Part shown: positions 1-10,573 of the stretch, in pieces | How the letters are laid out: every line of letters starts with the position of its first letter | Position numbering within the stretch: the stretch's first letter is position 1 | Origin: Aureimonas pseudogalii | GTDB lineage: Bacteria > Pseudomonadota > Alphaproteobacteria > Rhizobiales > Rhizobiaceae | Assembly (NCBI RefSeq): GCF_014196835.1 | Contig: NZ_JACIEK010000008.1 | Coordinates: 124,001-188,000, forward strand | Length of the DNA: 64,000 nt | Reading direction: 5' to 3' | Notes under the pieces: generated by a model | Told to the model about the DNA's origin: nothing | Databases searched by the model: none | What the model saw: the letters and a program-made list of their open reading frames with translations, nothing else | Position numbers and translations under genes: made by a program

Positions 1-178
1 TGCGTAGCTCGTCGGACGAGAGAACGTTGACGCCCTTGTACTCGACGCCGAGGTAGTTGAGAATCTGGACCACCTGGCCCGAGAAGCCGCACTGCGGAAA
101 GTCCGGTGTGCCCTTCATGAAGACGACGACGTCGTTCGCCTTCACCTCGTTGTCGATCCAGTCGATGATACCAGCCAT
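1..178 (-). CDS. grxD: Monothiol glutaredoxin, Grx4 family (partial, cut by window edge)
   Basis: The visible N-terminal 59 residues begin [11 protein letters not shown] and contain [16 protein letters not shown]. The CGFS active site is the hallmark of monothiol Grx4/GrxD proteins, which bind a 2Fe-2S cluster with glutathione and pass clusters to target proteins in the cytoplasm. The ATG at 178 fits the usual family N-terminus. The C-terminal part lies outside the window. It sits downstream of a BolA gene on the same strand; BolA and Grx4 form a known heterodimer in Fe-S trafficking, so the pairing supports both calls. Confidence 0.93.
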   Translation of the reverse strand, partial: MAGIIDWIDNEVKANDVVVFMKGTPDFPQCGFSGQVVQILNYLGVEYKGVNVLSSDELR

Positions 179-307
179 GTCAGCGTTTCCCGGCGAGATT
201 TGCAGGATGGGACGCGCCCGGCGCGTCGCTCTTCCCAGACATACGGCTTCACGCCGCGAGTTTAAAGTCCATCGACTGCCGGCGGTCCGGCGATCGCCCG
301 CGCGCGA

Positions 308-541
308 TCACTTCGGGGCGCTGGTCTGCAGCGCGAGCGCATGGAGCACGCCGCCCATGTTGCCCTGCAGCGCCTGATAGACGAGTTGGTGCTGCTGCAC
401 CCGGGACTTGCCGCGGAAGCTCTCCGCCACGACCTCGGCGGCGTAGTGGTCGCCATCGCCCGCGAGGTCGCGGATCGTGACGGTGGCGTCGGGAATGGCC
501 TGACGGATCATCGTCTCGATGTCGTGGGCATTCATCGGCAT
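308..541 (-). CDS. bolA: BolA/IbaG family protein
   Basis: A 77-residue protein with the compact BolA fold signature: N-terminal helix (DIETMIRQAIPDA), a strand rich in acidic residues and a C-terminal segment with HQLVYQALQGNMGGVLHALAL. Proteins of this size and pattern partner monothiol glutaredoxins and act in Fe-S or iron homeostasis. The start at 541 has AGGAGA six bases upstream. It lies 110 bp downstream of purL and 129 bp upstream of the glutaredoxin, the usual alphaproteobacterial order purL-bolA-grxD, and is probably co-transcribed with both. Confidence 0.92.
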   Translation of the reverse strand: MPMNAHDIETMIRQAIPDATVTIRDLAGDGDHYAAEVVAESFRGKSRVQQHQLVYQALQGNMGGVLHALALQTSAPK

Positions 542-650
542 GACGGGTCTCCTGCGAAGGGCCGGACGGAACGGGGCCGGACTGTCGGGTCCAGACCTCT
601 TCCGCCGACGATAAGGTCTTTGCGTTTCACCGGCAATCGAGCGGGCCGCG

Positions 651-2867
<2,217 letters not shown>

Positions 2868-2949
2868 GAAGCCTCCGGCGCGAAACGAGCGGACGAACGA
2901 AAGAAGAGAAACGGACCCGCCATGGAAGACGGAGGGCGGGGGAGAACGG

Positions 2950-3378
2950 TCATCGCGCCGAGACCCAGTCGGTCCGGCCCCGGCAAGGCGCGACGTCGGC
3001 CGAGCGGCGCAGGATCGCAGCGTCGTCCTCGACCTGGCTCACGGATCCGACAATGCGACGCTGCAGGACGAGCAGCGTGTGATCGAAGCCATCGTCCTTC
3101 GCAGGTGCGCGTAGGCACATGCCGTAGCCGTCCGCGGCGCTCGCGAAGACGAAGCCGCGCGTGCGCTCCACCACTGGAGCCCGGCGGTAGACGGCCGCGC
3201 CGGTCTCGCGCACATATCGGATTTCGGCGGCGTTCGGCAGCTCGGCGGCAGCAGCTGTTGCCACCATGCCGGAGGGGGCTGCCACCGTGACCGCTCCGCA
3301 GCCGGCAGCTCCCGCGAGAGCGACGGCGAGGCCGGCGATGCGGCCGGCGGCTCGCGAAAGGCCCGGGGTTTTAGGCAT
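2950..3378 (-). CDS. Small putative lipoprotein or secreted protein, unknown function
   Basis: A 142-residue protein starting [16 protein letters not shown], with a hydrophobic stretch and a possible lipobox ending AGAAGC, so export and perhaps lipid anchoring are likely. The mature part has no motif I recognise; one segment reads [18 protein letters not shown] and two Cys occur later. The chosen ATG at 3378 overlaps the end of the preceding gene by 8 bp, which suggests translational coupling; an ATG at 3399 would give seven more residues ahead of the signal. It lies 82 bp before purL inside the purine operon. Function is unknown. Confidence 0.7.
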   Translation of the reverse strand: MPKTPGLSRAAGRIAGLAVALAGAAGCGAVTVAAPSGMVATAAAAELPNAAEIRYVRETGAAVYRRAPVVERTRGFVFASAADGYGMCLRAPAKDDGFDHTLLVLQRRIVGSVSQVEDDAAILRRSADVAPCRGRTDWVSAR

Positions 3379-3799
3379 TGCAGTCGGACGATCCGGCACG
3401 CCAGCGACCGAGGTCGGACTCCAGACGGCCCGCCAGCCCGGTCTCTAGAAGCGGTCCGTAGGTGTCCACCGCCGTCGATCCGCTGCGACCCTCGACCACG
3501 AGAAGCGGGCGCTCCTCCGGCCGATTTTTCGGCACCAGAAGGAAGCGTGGCCGCCCGGAGAAGGATGACAGCTCCGGCGCCAGCGTCAGCTTGGCGAAGG
3601 CGGGATCCTTCGACTTGAACCAGCAGCGATTGGCCGTCAGCGCGAGGCGCTCCATGCGGTCGAGCCCGGTGTCGGCCCTTGCGGTGGCCGCCGCCTTCGG
3701 AACCGTGGCGGGTGGCGGGGTAACCGGCGAGGCGCAGGCCGAGACGAGGACGGTGAGGGCCATCGCGCCCGTAGCGCGAGCGTTCGAGGCGAGGGCCAT
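3371..3799 (-). CDS. Small putative lipoprotein, unknown function
   Basis: A 142-residue protein with a short leader and a good lipobox (LTVLVSAC, Cys at residue 22), followed by a Pro/Ala-rich linker and a globular part containing ANRCWFKSKDPAF and RPRFLLVPKNRPEERPLLVVEG. The ATG at 3799 overlaps the purQ stop codon (TGATG), so translation is probably coupled to purQ. The next lipoprotein gene overlaps its 3' end by 8 bp. I do not recognise the family. Its position between purQ and purL is unusual, since these two subunits of one enzyme are commonly adjacent. Confidence 0.75.
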   Translation of the reverse strand: MALASNARATGAMALTVLVSACASPVTPPPATVPKAAATARADTGLDRMERLALTANRCWFKSKDPAFAKLTLAPELSSFSGRPRFLLVPKNRPEERPLLVVEGRSGSTAVDTYGPLLETGLAGRLESDLGRWRAGSSDCNA

Positions 3800-4467
3800 C
3801 AGGCCGCCAGCCCGAGCGCGCTTTCGAACAGCGCGCGCCCGTCCGTTCCGCCATGCTCGAGCTCGACGAGGTTTTCGGGATGCGGCATCAGGCCGAGGAC
3901 GTTGCCGCGTGCGTTCACGATGCCGGCGATGTCGTTGATCGCGCCGTTCGGGTTGGTGCCCTCGGCGTAGCGGAACACGACTTGGCCTTCGCCTTCGATG
4001 CGCTTCAAGGCATCGGGCTCGGCGAAGTAGTTGCCGTCGTGATGGGCGACGGGGCAGCGGATGATCTGACCCCGCGTGTAGCCCTTCGTGAAGTGCGTGT
4101 CGGCATTGGCGACCTCGAGCTTCACCTCGCGGCACACGAACTTCAGGCTCGTGTTGCGCATGAGGGCGCCGGGCAGCAGCCCGGCCTCGCAGAGGATCTG
4201 GAACCCGTTGCAGACGCCGAGCACGGCGACGCCCGCCGCGGCTTTTTCCGCAACGGCCCGCATCACCGGGGAGCGCGCGGCGATGGCGCCGCAGCGCAGA
4301 TAGTCGCCGAACGAGAAACCGCCGGGCACGACGATGAGATCGACATCGGGAATCGTCGTGTCGGTCTGCCAAACGGTGACCGGCGCCTGGCCGGAGATCT
4401 TCGTGAGCGCCGCGATCATGTCACGGTCGCGGTTGAGCCCCGGAAGGAGGACGACGGCGGATTTCAT
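3799..4467 (-). CDS. purQ: Phosphoribosylformylglycinamidine synthase, glutaminase subunit PurQ
   Basis: A 222-residue class I glutamine amidotransferase. It begins [17 protein letters not shown], has the [17 protein letters not shown] oxyanion region, the nucleophile Cys86 in GVCNGFQIL, and the catalytic His/Glu pair in GLMPHPEN near the C-terminus. It releases ammonia from glutamine for PurL, held in complex by PurS. The start overlaps the kptA stop by four bases (ATGA), and the stop overlaps the next lipoprotein start, so the whole stretch is tightly packed. Confidence 0.97.
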   Translation of the reverse strand: MKSAVVLLPGLNRDRDMIAALTKISGQAPVTVWQTDTTIPDVDLIVVPGGFSFGDYLRCGAIAARSPVMRAVAEKAAAGVAVLGVCNGFQILCEAGLLPGALMRNTSLKFVCREVKLEVANADTHFTKGYTRGQIIRCPVAHHDGNYFAEPDALKRIEGEGQVVFRYAEGTNPNGAINDIAGIVNARGNVLGLMPHPENLVELEHGGTDGRALFESALGLAA

Positions 4468-5015
4468 GGGCGGTCCGGCTCGCTGCTCGACGTCAGAAAT
4501 TTCGGTGGTACGGCGTCGGTAAGCCAGACGCCGTTCTCAGACAAGAAAAACTCCGCGCCCGCCGCCTGCATGGCGCGCGCATCGACTTCGAGGATCAAGC
4601 TTTCACCGGCGCGTCGCGCCGCGACCTGCTCCGCCGTCTCGCGATCGATCGACAGGTGGACATGATGACGTCTGCGCTTCGACAGACCCTCCGCCATGAT
4701 CGCCGCTCGGTTCGATGCCTTCGTTCCATGGAAGAGCAGCGCGGGCGGTCGTGATGCTTGCAGACCGATGTCGACGGCCACGCTATGACCCTGTGCGGCT
4801 CTGACTTTCTCACCGAGCACGACGAAACGCTTCTTCTGATTCTCGTCGACGATGCGGCGCACGTCGTTTTCTGAGACGCCGAACCTCGTTTCGATGGCGG
4901 AGCAGAGCACGCGAAAATCCGCCCATCCTGCTTCGTCCAGCGCCAGTCCCGCTTCATGCGGAGCATGCCGAAGGACGAGGCTCATGAATTTCGAAACGTC
5001 GGTGTCGTTCGCCAT
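4464..5015 (-). CDS. kptA: RNA 2'-phosphotransferase KptA/Tpt1 family
   Basis: A 183-residue protein matching the Tpt1/KptA family. The N-terminal winged-helix part has [20 protein letters not shown], the family Arg-His signature. The C-terminal ADP-ribosyltransferase-like lobe has [15 protein letters not shown], then [10 protein letters not shown], and ends with [13 protein letters not shown]. In eukaryotes Tpt1 removes the 2'-phosphate left by tRNA ligation, using NAD+ and releasing ADP-ribose cyclic phosphate. In bacteria, which lack that splicing pathway, its job is unsettled. It sits between purS and purQ, with a four-base overlap with purQ, so it should be expressed with purine synthesis. 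Confidence 0.93.
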   Translation of the reverse strand: MANDTDVSKFMSLVLRHAPHEAGLALDEAGWADFRVLCSAIETRFGVSENDVRRIVDENQKKRFVVLGEKVRAAQGHSVAVDIGLQASRPPALLFHGTKASNRAAIMAEGLSKRRRHHVHLSIDRETAEQVAARRAGESLILEVDARAMQAAGAEFFLSENGVWLTDAVPPKFLTSSSEPDRP

Positions 5016-5054
5016 CGTCGCTCTACGGGATACGATTCGGAAGCCGCAGCGGGT

Positions 5055-5297
5055 TCAGGCGATTTCGACGGCGTAGTTCTCGATGACGGTGTTGGCGAGC
5101 AGCTGCTCGCACATCGCCTTGATGTCGGTTTCGGCCTTGGCGCGATCTTCGCCGTCCACTACGACGTCGAAGACCTTGCCCTGCCGGATGCCGTGCACGC
5201 CGCCGAAGCCGAGCGTGCCGAGGGCTCCTTCGATGGCTTTGCCCTGGGGGTCGAGAACGCCGTTCTTGAGAGTTACGACGATGCGCGCCTTGATCAC
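5055..5297 (-). CDS. purS: Phosphoribosylformylglycinamidine synthase subunit PurS
   Basis: An 80-residue protein starting MIKARIVVTLKNGVLDPQGK and ending TVIENYAVEIA, both typical of PurS, the small dimeric bridge that docks PurQ onto PurL. The start codon is GTG at 5297, with GCAGGA seven bases upstream. It lies 67 bp downstream of purC and 39 bp upstream of kptA. Length and context agree with the family. Confidence 0.95.
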   Translation of the reverse strand: MIKARIVVTLKNGVLDPQGKAIEGALGTLGFGGVHGIRQGKVFDVVVDGEDRAKAETDIKAMCEQLLANTVIENYAVEIA

Positions 5298-5364
5298 GTG
5301 ATGATCCTGCCTTGCGAATGAACCAATCTCAGAGCCGGCACCGGTTGCGACGCCGGCAGGGGCG

Positions 5365-6129
5365 TCACTTGACCAGCACCGGCCCGGAAGGGCGGGGCGG
5401 CTCGTTCTCGTTCATGATGCCGAGACGGCGCGCCACTTCCTGGTAGGCTTCCACGAGCCCGCCCATGTCGCGGCGGAACCGATCCTTGTCCAGCTTGTCG
5501 TTGGTGTGCACGTCCCACAGGCGGCACGAGTCCGGCGAGATCTCGTCGGCCACGATGATGCGCATCATGTCGCCCTCGAACAAGCGGCCGGTCTCGATCT
5601 TGAAGTCGACGAGCTGGATGCCGACGCCGAGGAAGAGGCCGGTGAGGAAGTCGTTGACGCGAATGGCGAGCGCCATGATGTCGTCGATTTCCTGCGGGCT
5701 CGCCCAGCCGAAGGCGGTAATGTGCTCTTCCGAAACCATCGGATCGTCGAGCGCGTCGGCCTTGTAGTAGAACTCGATGATCGAGCGCGGCAGCACCGTG
5801 CCCTCTTCGAGGCCGAGGCGCTTGGACAGCGAACCGGCCGCCACGTTGCGCACGACGACTTCGAGCGGGATGATCTCGACTTCCTTGATCAGCTGCTCGC
5901 GCATGTTCAGCCGACGGATGAAATGCGTGGGAATGCCGATCCGGTTGAGATGCGTGAAGATGTATTCGGAGATGCGGTTGTTGAGGACGCCCTTTCCGTC
6001 CACCACCTCGTGCTTCTTTTTGTTGAAGGCCGTCGCGTCGTCCTTGAAGAACTGTACCAACGTACCGGGCTCGGGACCTTCGTAAAGGATCTTGCCCTTG
6101 CCTTCGTAGATCCGGCGGCGACGTGTCAT
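5365..6129 (-). CDS. purC: SAICAR synthetase PurC
   Basis: A 254-residue SAICAR synthetase. It joins aspartate to CAIR with ATP in purine synthesis. The N-terminus [18 protein letters not shown] is the ATP-loop signature; [21 protein letters not shown] and DFKIETGRL / [11 protein letters not shown] are the two classical PurC signatures. It is the first gene of the purine operon seen here, divergent from the DUF1476 gene across a 244-bp gap that should hold both promoters. Confidence 0.97.
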   Translation of the reverse strand: MTRRRRIYEGKGKILYEGPEPGTLVQFFKDDATAFNKKKHEVVDGKGVLNNRISEYIFTHLNRIGIPTHFIRRLNMREQLIKEVEIIPLEVVVRNVAAGSLSKRLGLEEGTVLPRSIIEFYYKADALDDPMVSEEHITAFGWASPQEIDDIMALAIRVNDFLTGLFLGVGIQLVDFKIETGRLFEGDMMRIIVADEISPDSCRLWDVHTNDKLDKDRFRRDMGGLVEAYQEVARRLGIMNENEPPRPSGPVLVK

Positions 6130-6327
6130 GAATGATGCTCGATCGTGGGGAGGGGCGAGTCGGGCCCGACGCGCGAAAAACCAAATGCTTCAGGCGGCTG
6201 CATAGACCAAAGCCCGCTTTTAAACAATCGCCCCGCCGCAGATCGGGCCTCCCAGGCCCTCTTGCAAGGGGAACGGCTCGGCTCGGCTGGACAAGCGGCC
6301 CCGCGTCGCTAGCCTATGGCGAACCGT

Positions 6328-6341
6328 CCGGAATTTTCCGG
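6328..6341. promoter_or_regulatory. Short palindrome in the purC / DUF1476 divergent promoter gap
   Basis: The 244-bp gap between purC and the DUF1476 gene contains CCGGAATTTTCCGG, two 6-base arms around TT, followed at once by a small CAAG-A-CTTG repeat. It lies about 33 bp before the DUF1476 start and could be an operator or a leader hairpin. Downstream, GAGAGGAGG gives a strong ribosome-binding site. No protein is known to me for this sequence; the regulatory role is inference. Confidence 0.3.
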
Positions 6342-6373
6342 CAAGACTTGCAAGATGAGAGGAGGATCGCTCG

Positions 6374-6691
6374 ATGTCGATCGACGACCGCGTCACCGAT
6401 CACGAGGCGAAGTTCGCCCATGACGAGGAATTGCGCTTCCGGGTGGAGGCTCGGCGCAACAAACTGCTGGGCCTTTGGGCCGCCGGCCACCTCGGCAAGA
6501 CGGGCGAGGCGGCCGACGCCTATGCGGCGGGCGTCGTGCAGGCCGATCTCGGCGCCGGCGGCTCGGAGGACGTCTTCGCCCTGATCCGACGCGACTTCGA
6601 CGCCGCGGGCGTCCATCAGTCCGATCACCAGATCCGCCGCCACATGGACGAGTGCCTCACCGAGGCGCAGGCCCAGGTCATGGCGTCCTGA
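6374..6691 (+). CDS. DUF1476 protein, F1Fo-ATPase inhibitor subunit zeta-like
   Basis: A 105-residue, mostly helical and highly charged protein starting MSIDDRVTDHEAKFAHDEEL, the region that in characterised alphaproteobacterial zeta subunits inserts into F1 and blocks ATP hydrolysis. The rest, including RRNKLLGLWAAGHLGKTG, matches the DUF1476 family. It is preceded by a strong GAGGAGG site and followed one base later by an aldolase gene, so the two are probably one transcript. The family assignment is firm; inhibition strength differs between species and cannot be read here. Confidence 0.92.
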   Translation: MSIDDRVTDHEAKFAHDEELRFRVEARRNKLLGLWAAGHLGKTGEAADAYAAGVVQADLGAGGSEDVFALIRRDFDAAGVHQSDHQIRRHMDECLTEAQAQVMAS

Positions 6692-6692
6692 G

Positions 6693-7457
6693 ATGGCGGT
6701 CGATCGGTTGCACCAACTTCTCGGGGGACCGCAGACCGTTCTCTCCGCTTGGTCGAGCCTCGGCGATCCCGTGGTTCACGAGACGCTGCTGCGCAGCTTC
6801 GACGTGCTGACGCTCGACGTGCAGCACGGGTTGCAAAGCATCGACGAGATCCGCGAGGGTTGCGCCCGAGCCGTGCTGATGGGCAAGCCCGCGGTGGTGC
6901 GTGTGCCGATCGGCGACCTGGCGCTGGCCGCGCGCTCGCTCGATTTCGGCGCCACGGGCGTGATCCTGCCGATGGTGGAAGGCCCTGAGGATGCCGCCGC
7001 CTTCGCGCGGGCGCTCTGTTATGCGCCGGTGGGCACGCGCTCCTATGGGCCGGCCCGTGCGGTCGATCTGTTCGGCCTCGACTCGGGCAAGACCTACATG
7101 GACCTCGCCAACCGCTCGATCGTCTCCCTCGCGATGATCGAGACGGCGTCGGCCTTCCAGCAGATCGACGCCATCCTCGCGGTTCCCGAACTCGGCGGCA
7201 TCTTCGTCGGGCCATCCGACCTGTCAATGGCGATCGGAACCAACGGGCTCGATCCCAACAGCACGGAAGCCGACGACGCTGCGCGAACGCTCGTCGCCAA
7301 GGCGAAGGCGGCCGGCAAGGCAAGCGCGATCTACGCGGCGACGGCGGCCGATGCACGGCGTTATCGCGAGATGGGCTACGCCATGATCTGCGTCGCGTCG
7401 GACGTCGCGCTGTTGCGCGCGGCGTCCAACGCGATCGTCCACGACATCCGCGCCTGA
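6693..7457 (+). CDS. HpcH/HpaI family aldolase
   Basis: A 254-residue class II pyruvate-type aldolase. DVQHG carries the catalytic His, RVPIGD the substrate Arg, and MIETASAF and FVGPSDLSMAIG supply the metal ligands Glu and Asp. Relatives cleave 4-hydroxy-2-oxo acids (HpaI, GarL, RhmA) to pyruvate or related acids plus an aldehyde. The true substrate cannot be told from sequence. It begins one base after the DUF1476 stop, so translation may be coupled. Confidence 0.9.
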   Translation: MAVDRLHQLLGGPQTVLSAWSSLGDPVVHETLLRSFDVLTLDVQHGLQSIDEIREGCARAVLMGKPAVVRVPIGDLALAARSLDFGATGVILPMVEGPEDAAAFARALCYAPVGTRSYGPARAVDLFGLDSGKTYMDLANRSIVSLAMIETASAFQQIDAILAVPELGGIFVGPSDLSMAIGTNGLDPNSTEADDAARTLVAKAKAAGKASAIYAATAADARRYREMGYAMICVASDVALLRAASNAIVHDIRA

Positions 7458-7474
7458 CGCCGTCTCGCCTCGGC

Positions 7475-8041
7475 TCAGTCCTTGCCGGGCACCGCCAGCT
7501 TCGAAAGGAAGCGCCCGAAGGTCAGCAGGCCTTCGGGCCAAGGCCCATGGCCGCTCTCGGCGTTGAGATGGCCGACGTCGCCCGCGTCGACGAAGAGCGA
7601 GCCCCAGGCGCCCGCCGCATCTTCCGCCGCCTCGAACGAGGAGAACGGATCGTTCCGGCTGGCCACCAACACGGAAGGGAACGGCAGGGGATCGCGCGGA
7701 TAGGGCCCGAAGGTCATGAGACGGCGGGGCTTGATCGTCTCGTCGGCGACATTGGGCGGCGCCACGAAGAACGCGCCGGCCACCGGCTTCTCGAACAGGG
7801 GAACCGCCTGCACGACGGTCGCGACGCCGAGCGAATGCGCCACGATCACGACGGGCTTCGTCGCCTCGTTCACGGCGTCGGCGACCGCCCGGGTCCAGTC
7901 TTCGCGCACCGGCTTCGACCATTCGCGCTGGTTCACGCGGCGCGCGGTGGAAAGCTTGGATTCCCAACGGCTCTGCCAGTGGTCGTCGGACGAACCGGTG
8001 TAACCGGGAACGATGAGGATGTCGGCTTCTGAAATACGCAT
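7475..8041 (-). CDS. RBBP9/YdeN-type alpha/beta hydrolase
   Basis: A 188-residue serine hydrolase. It opens with IVPGYTGSSDDHWQSRWE, typical of the RBBP9/YdeN family, has the nucleophile elbow VAHSLG, and shows candidate Asp (SRNDPFSS) and His (VGHLNAESGHGPWPEG) for the triad. Substrates of bacterial members are largely unknown. The ATG at 8041 was chosen because homologues start close to the first beta strand; an upstream in-frame start at 8131 would add 30 residues without family features. It is convergent with the aldolase gene. Confidence 0.88.
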   Translation of the reverse strand: MRISEADILIVPGYTGSSDDHWQSRWESKLSTARRVNQREWSKPVREDWTRAVADAVNEATKPVVIVAHSLGVATVVQAVPLFEKPVAGAFFVAPPNVADETIKPRRLMTFGPYPRDPLPFPSVLVASRNDPFSSFEAAEDAAGAWGSLFVDAGDVGHLNAESGHGPWPEGLLTFGRFLSKLAVPGKD

Positions 8042-8090
8042 CGTCCCGAGATGCGAAGCGGGCCCGTCGATGTCAAGCGAGGGCGGCTCC

Positions 8091-9536
8091 TCAGAGCAGC
8101 GGACTGATGAGGCGCGTGACGTTCTCGGCAAGCTGCCGGAAAAAGCCGCGCTTCTCCCACTCCTTCAACTGCAGACGATGGCTTTTGGTGCGGTAGTCGT
8201 CCTCGATCTCGCGGAGTTCCCGCACCAGCGCGTCGTCGTAGGCGATCAGCGTCACCTCCGAGTTCAGCTCGAAGGAGCGGCGGTCCATGTTGGCCGAGCC
8301 GACCACCGCGATGTCGTTGTCGATCGACAGATGCTTGGCGTGGAGAAACCGCTCCCGGTAGAGCATCACCTCGACGCCGGCCTCCAGAAGTTCGTCGTAA
8401 TAGGACTGCTGGGCGCTGTCGATGAGGATGCTGTTGGTGGTGGACGTCACGAAGAGGGTGACGTGGACGCCCTTCGAGACCGCGGTCCGCATCGCCACCA
8501 GCAACGGCTCGTTGGGAATGAAATAGGGGGTCGCCAGCACCACGCGCTGGCGCGCATTGTAGATGAGGTCGGTGAACAGGATGTCGACGCCGGCCTGCGG
8601 ATAGTCCGGGCCACTCGGCAGGACCTGTGCGGTGGCGGTGCGATCGGGCGAGGGCGGAAGCGGTTCGGGCATCAGCGCGCGGGAGGCGATGTCCTCCTCG
8701 GTCTCGAGATACCAGTCGCCGATGAAGATCGCCTGCAATTCCAGCACGACCGGGCCTTCGACGCGCGCCATCACCTCGCGGTAGAAGGTCTTCGGCTCGT
8801 ATTCGATACGGTGCATGTTCTGCGAGCCGACCCAGCCGACGCGCCCGTCCACCACCACGATCTTGCGGTGGTTTCGAAGGTCGAGCCGTGTCGCGCGGTT
8901 CCAGAAGCGCAGCGGCAGGATCAGCTCGAGCTGGACGCCCGAGCCCTTCAGGCGCTTGGCGATGGTCTTGCGATCACGCGAGGAGCCCACCGCGTCGATG
9001 AGCAGCCGGCAGGTGACGCCGCGACGCGCGGCGCGCTCCAGCGCCGAGAGGATCTTGTTGCCCGCCTGGTCGGCCTGCAGGATGTAGACCATGACATGCG
9101 CATGGTGGACGGCCTTGTCGATGTCGGCCGCGATCCGGTCGACGACGCGGTTGTAGTCGGCGTCGAGGCGGATCTTGTTGTCGGCGAGGCAAGGGAACTG
9201 GCCGATCCGCTGCACCAGATGCGCGGTCTTGCGGTGGTGCGAGCGCAGCGAGCGCATGCCGCCCATGCTTTCGAGCGAGATGTGGCCGACCGCCTTGCGG
9301 ATGATGTCCGGCACCTCGGCGATGCGGTCTCGCCGCCACTTCGGATGGCGGGCGTTGCCCACCGCGAGATAGACGAGCAGCGCGCCCCACGGCAGGAAGA
9401 AGAACAAGAGCAGCCAAGCCTGCGCCGCCACGGGCGAGCGTCGGAACGGGATATAGACGATGGCGCCGACGATGATCGACCAGCTGATGATTGCGACGGC
9501 GATCGGCCAGACCGTGCCGTCGAAGAAGTCCCACAT
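8091..9536 (-). CDS. cls: Cardiolipin synthase (phospholipase D superfamily)
   Basis: A 481-residue membrane enzyme that joins two phosphatidylglycerol molecules to make cardiolipin. The first ~60 residues form two hydrophobic segments (including AAQAWLLLFFFLPWGALLVYLAV). Two HKD motifs follow: HRKIVVVDGRVGWVGSQNM and HAKHLSIDNDIAVVGSANMD. Domain order and length match ClsA-type enzymes. The gene lies 49 bp upstream of the RBBP9-like hydrolase on the same strand. Confidence 0.95.
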   Translation of the reverse strand: MWDFFDGTVWPIAVAIISWSIIVGAIVYIPFRRSPVAAQAWLLLFFFLPWGALLVYLAVGNARHPKWRRDRIAEVPDIIRKAVGHISLESMGGMRSLRSHHRKTAHLVQRIGQFPCLADNKIRLDADYNRVVDRIAADIDKAVHHAHVMVYILQADQAGNKILSALERAARRGVTCRLLIDAVGSSRDRKTIAKRLKGSGVQLELILPLRFWNRATRLDLRNHRKIVVVDGRVGWVGSQNMHRIEYEPKTFYREVMARVEGPVVLELQAIFIGDWYLETEEDIASRALMPEPLPPSPDRTATAQVLPSGPDYPQAGVDILFTDLIYNARQRVVLATPYFIPNEPLLVAMRTAVSKGVHVTLFVTSTTNSILIDSAQQSYYDELLEAGVEVMLYRERFLHAKHLSIDNDIAVVGSANMDRRSFELNSEVTLIAYDDALVRELREIEDDYRTKSHRLQLKEWEKRGFFRQLAENVTRLISPLL

Positions 9537-9757
9537 GCGTCACCTGACCTTGTCGGCATGCCCGGCGGACTTGCCGAGAACGGCACGACTGGAACGTCCG
9601 AGCCTTGCGCTCCGCTCGTGCCCCAGGATATGGGCCGGCGCAAGGCTCCGGCAGACGCCGCAGAACGAGCTCACGCCCGATCCGGCGCGGGTGGAACGGG
9701 CGCGCGATGCCGAACGTTGGGCCGGGCATCGTTTCGGTGCGGGAGCGAGTATCGACC

Positions 9758-10564
9758 ATGCTTCGGATCGTCTACGCGAACCTCGGCTATTCCCGGGAGA
9801 TCGACGGCTCCATTGGCCACCACGTCCGCCGGGGCCATCGGCACGTCTTCACCTCCAAGCGTGTCCAACTCCGCAGTCTGGCAGCGGTGCGCGAGCGGCT
9901 GCGGGCGCTGCGACCGGACCTGTCGTGCTTCGTGGAAATCGACCGGGGCTCGCTGACCAACGGCTTCTTCGATCAGCTGCCCGCGTTGCAGGAAGACCAC
10001 CACACGACGGTGCGAATCGACAACAAGTATGGGGCCGACAAGCGTTTCGGCCGCCTGTCGGTTTCGGTCGGCAAGTCGAACGCGTTTCTCGCGACCCGCC
10101 CGCTGGATTGCACGGCGCGCTACCTGTCGGCCGGCAAGAAGCGCCTCGTCTACGACATCGAGATGTCGGGCGTTCGGGTGCTCGTCGCGCATCTGTCGCT
10201 GCGCTATCGCATCCGCTGCATCCAGATCGCCGAGCTCGCGACATGGGTCGGCGAGCGCGAGACACCGACCGTCGTGGTCGGCGACTTCAATCTCTTTCGC
10301 GGGGCGCGCGAGCTGGAGCCCCTGCTGCGGGACGGCCGGCTGGTCCATGCCAACGCACAGGCGGGGCCGACCTTCCGGCTCGGCCCCTACCGCGCGACGC
10401 TCGACACCTGCCTGCTCTCGCCGATCCTGCGCGAGAGGGCGGAAGTCGAGATCATCGACCAGCCTTTCTCCGACCACCAGATGATCAAGGTCGATCTTCT
10501 CGGGATCGAAGCGGTGGACCGGCTCGACGAGCCGGTGCTCGTGGCGACGCCCGCCGCCGCCTGA
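9758..10564 (+). CDS. Endonuclease/exonuclease/phosphatase family protein
   Basis: A 268-residue protein of the EEP superfamily. It starts MLRIVYANLGYSRE (metal-binding Asn), has a CFVEIDRGS segment with the conserved Glu, VVGDFNLFRG with Asp/Asn, and SDHQMIKVDL with the terminal Asp-His pair. These residues define a Mg-dependent phosphodiesterase fold, used on DNA, RNA or phospholipids. The specific substrate is unknown. It is divergent from cardiolipin synthase, which hints at a lipid role, but this is only context. The start at 9758 removes a non-conserved Arg-rich extension. Confidence 0.85.
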   Translation: MLRIVYANLGYSREIDGSIGHHVRRGHRHVFTSKRVQLRSLAAVRERLRALRPDLSCFVEIDRGSLTNGFFDQLPALQEDHHTTVRIDNKYGADKRFGRLSVSVGKSNAFLATRPLDCTARYLSAGKKRLVYDIEMSGVRVLVAHLSLRYRIRCIQIAELATWVGERETPTVVVGDFNLFRGARELEPLLRDGRLVHANAQAGPTFRLGPYRATLDTCLLSPILRERAEVEIIDQPFSDHQMIKVDLLGIEAVDRLDEPVLVATPAAA

Positions 10565-10573
10565 GGTTCGCCG

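Noticed and set aside
8013-9956. Long plus-strand open frame opposite cardiolipin synthase
   Set aside because: The minus strand carries both HKD motifs and membrane segments; the plus frame has none and biased composition.
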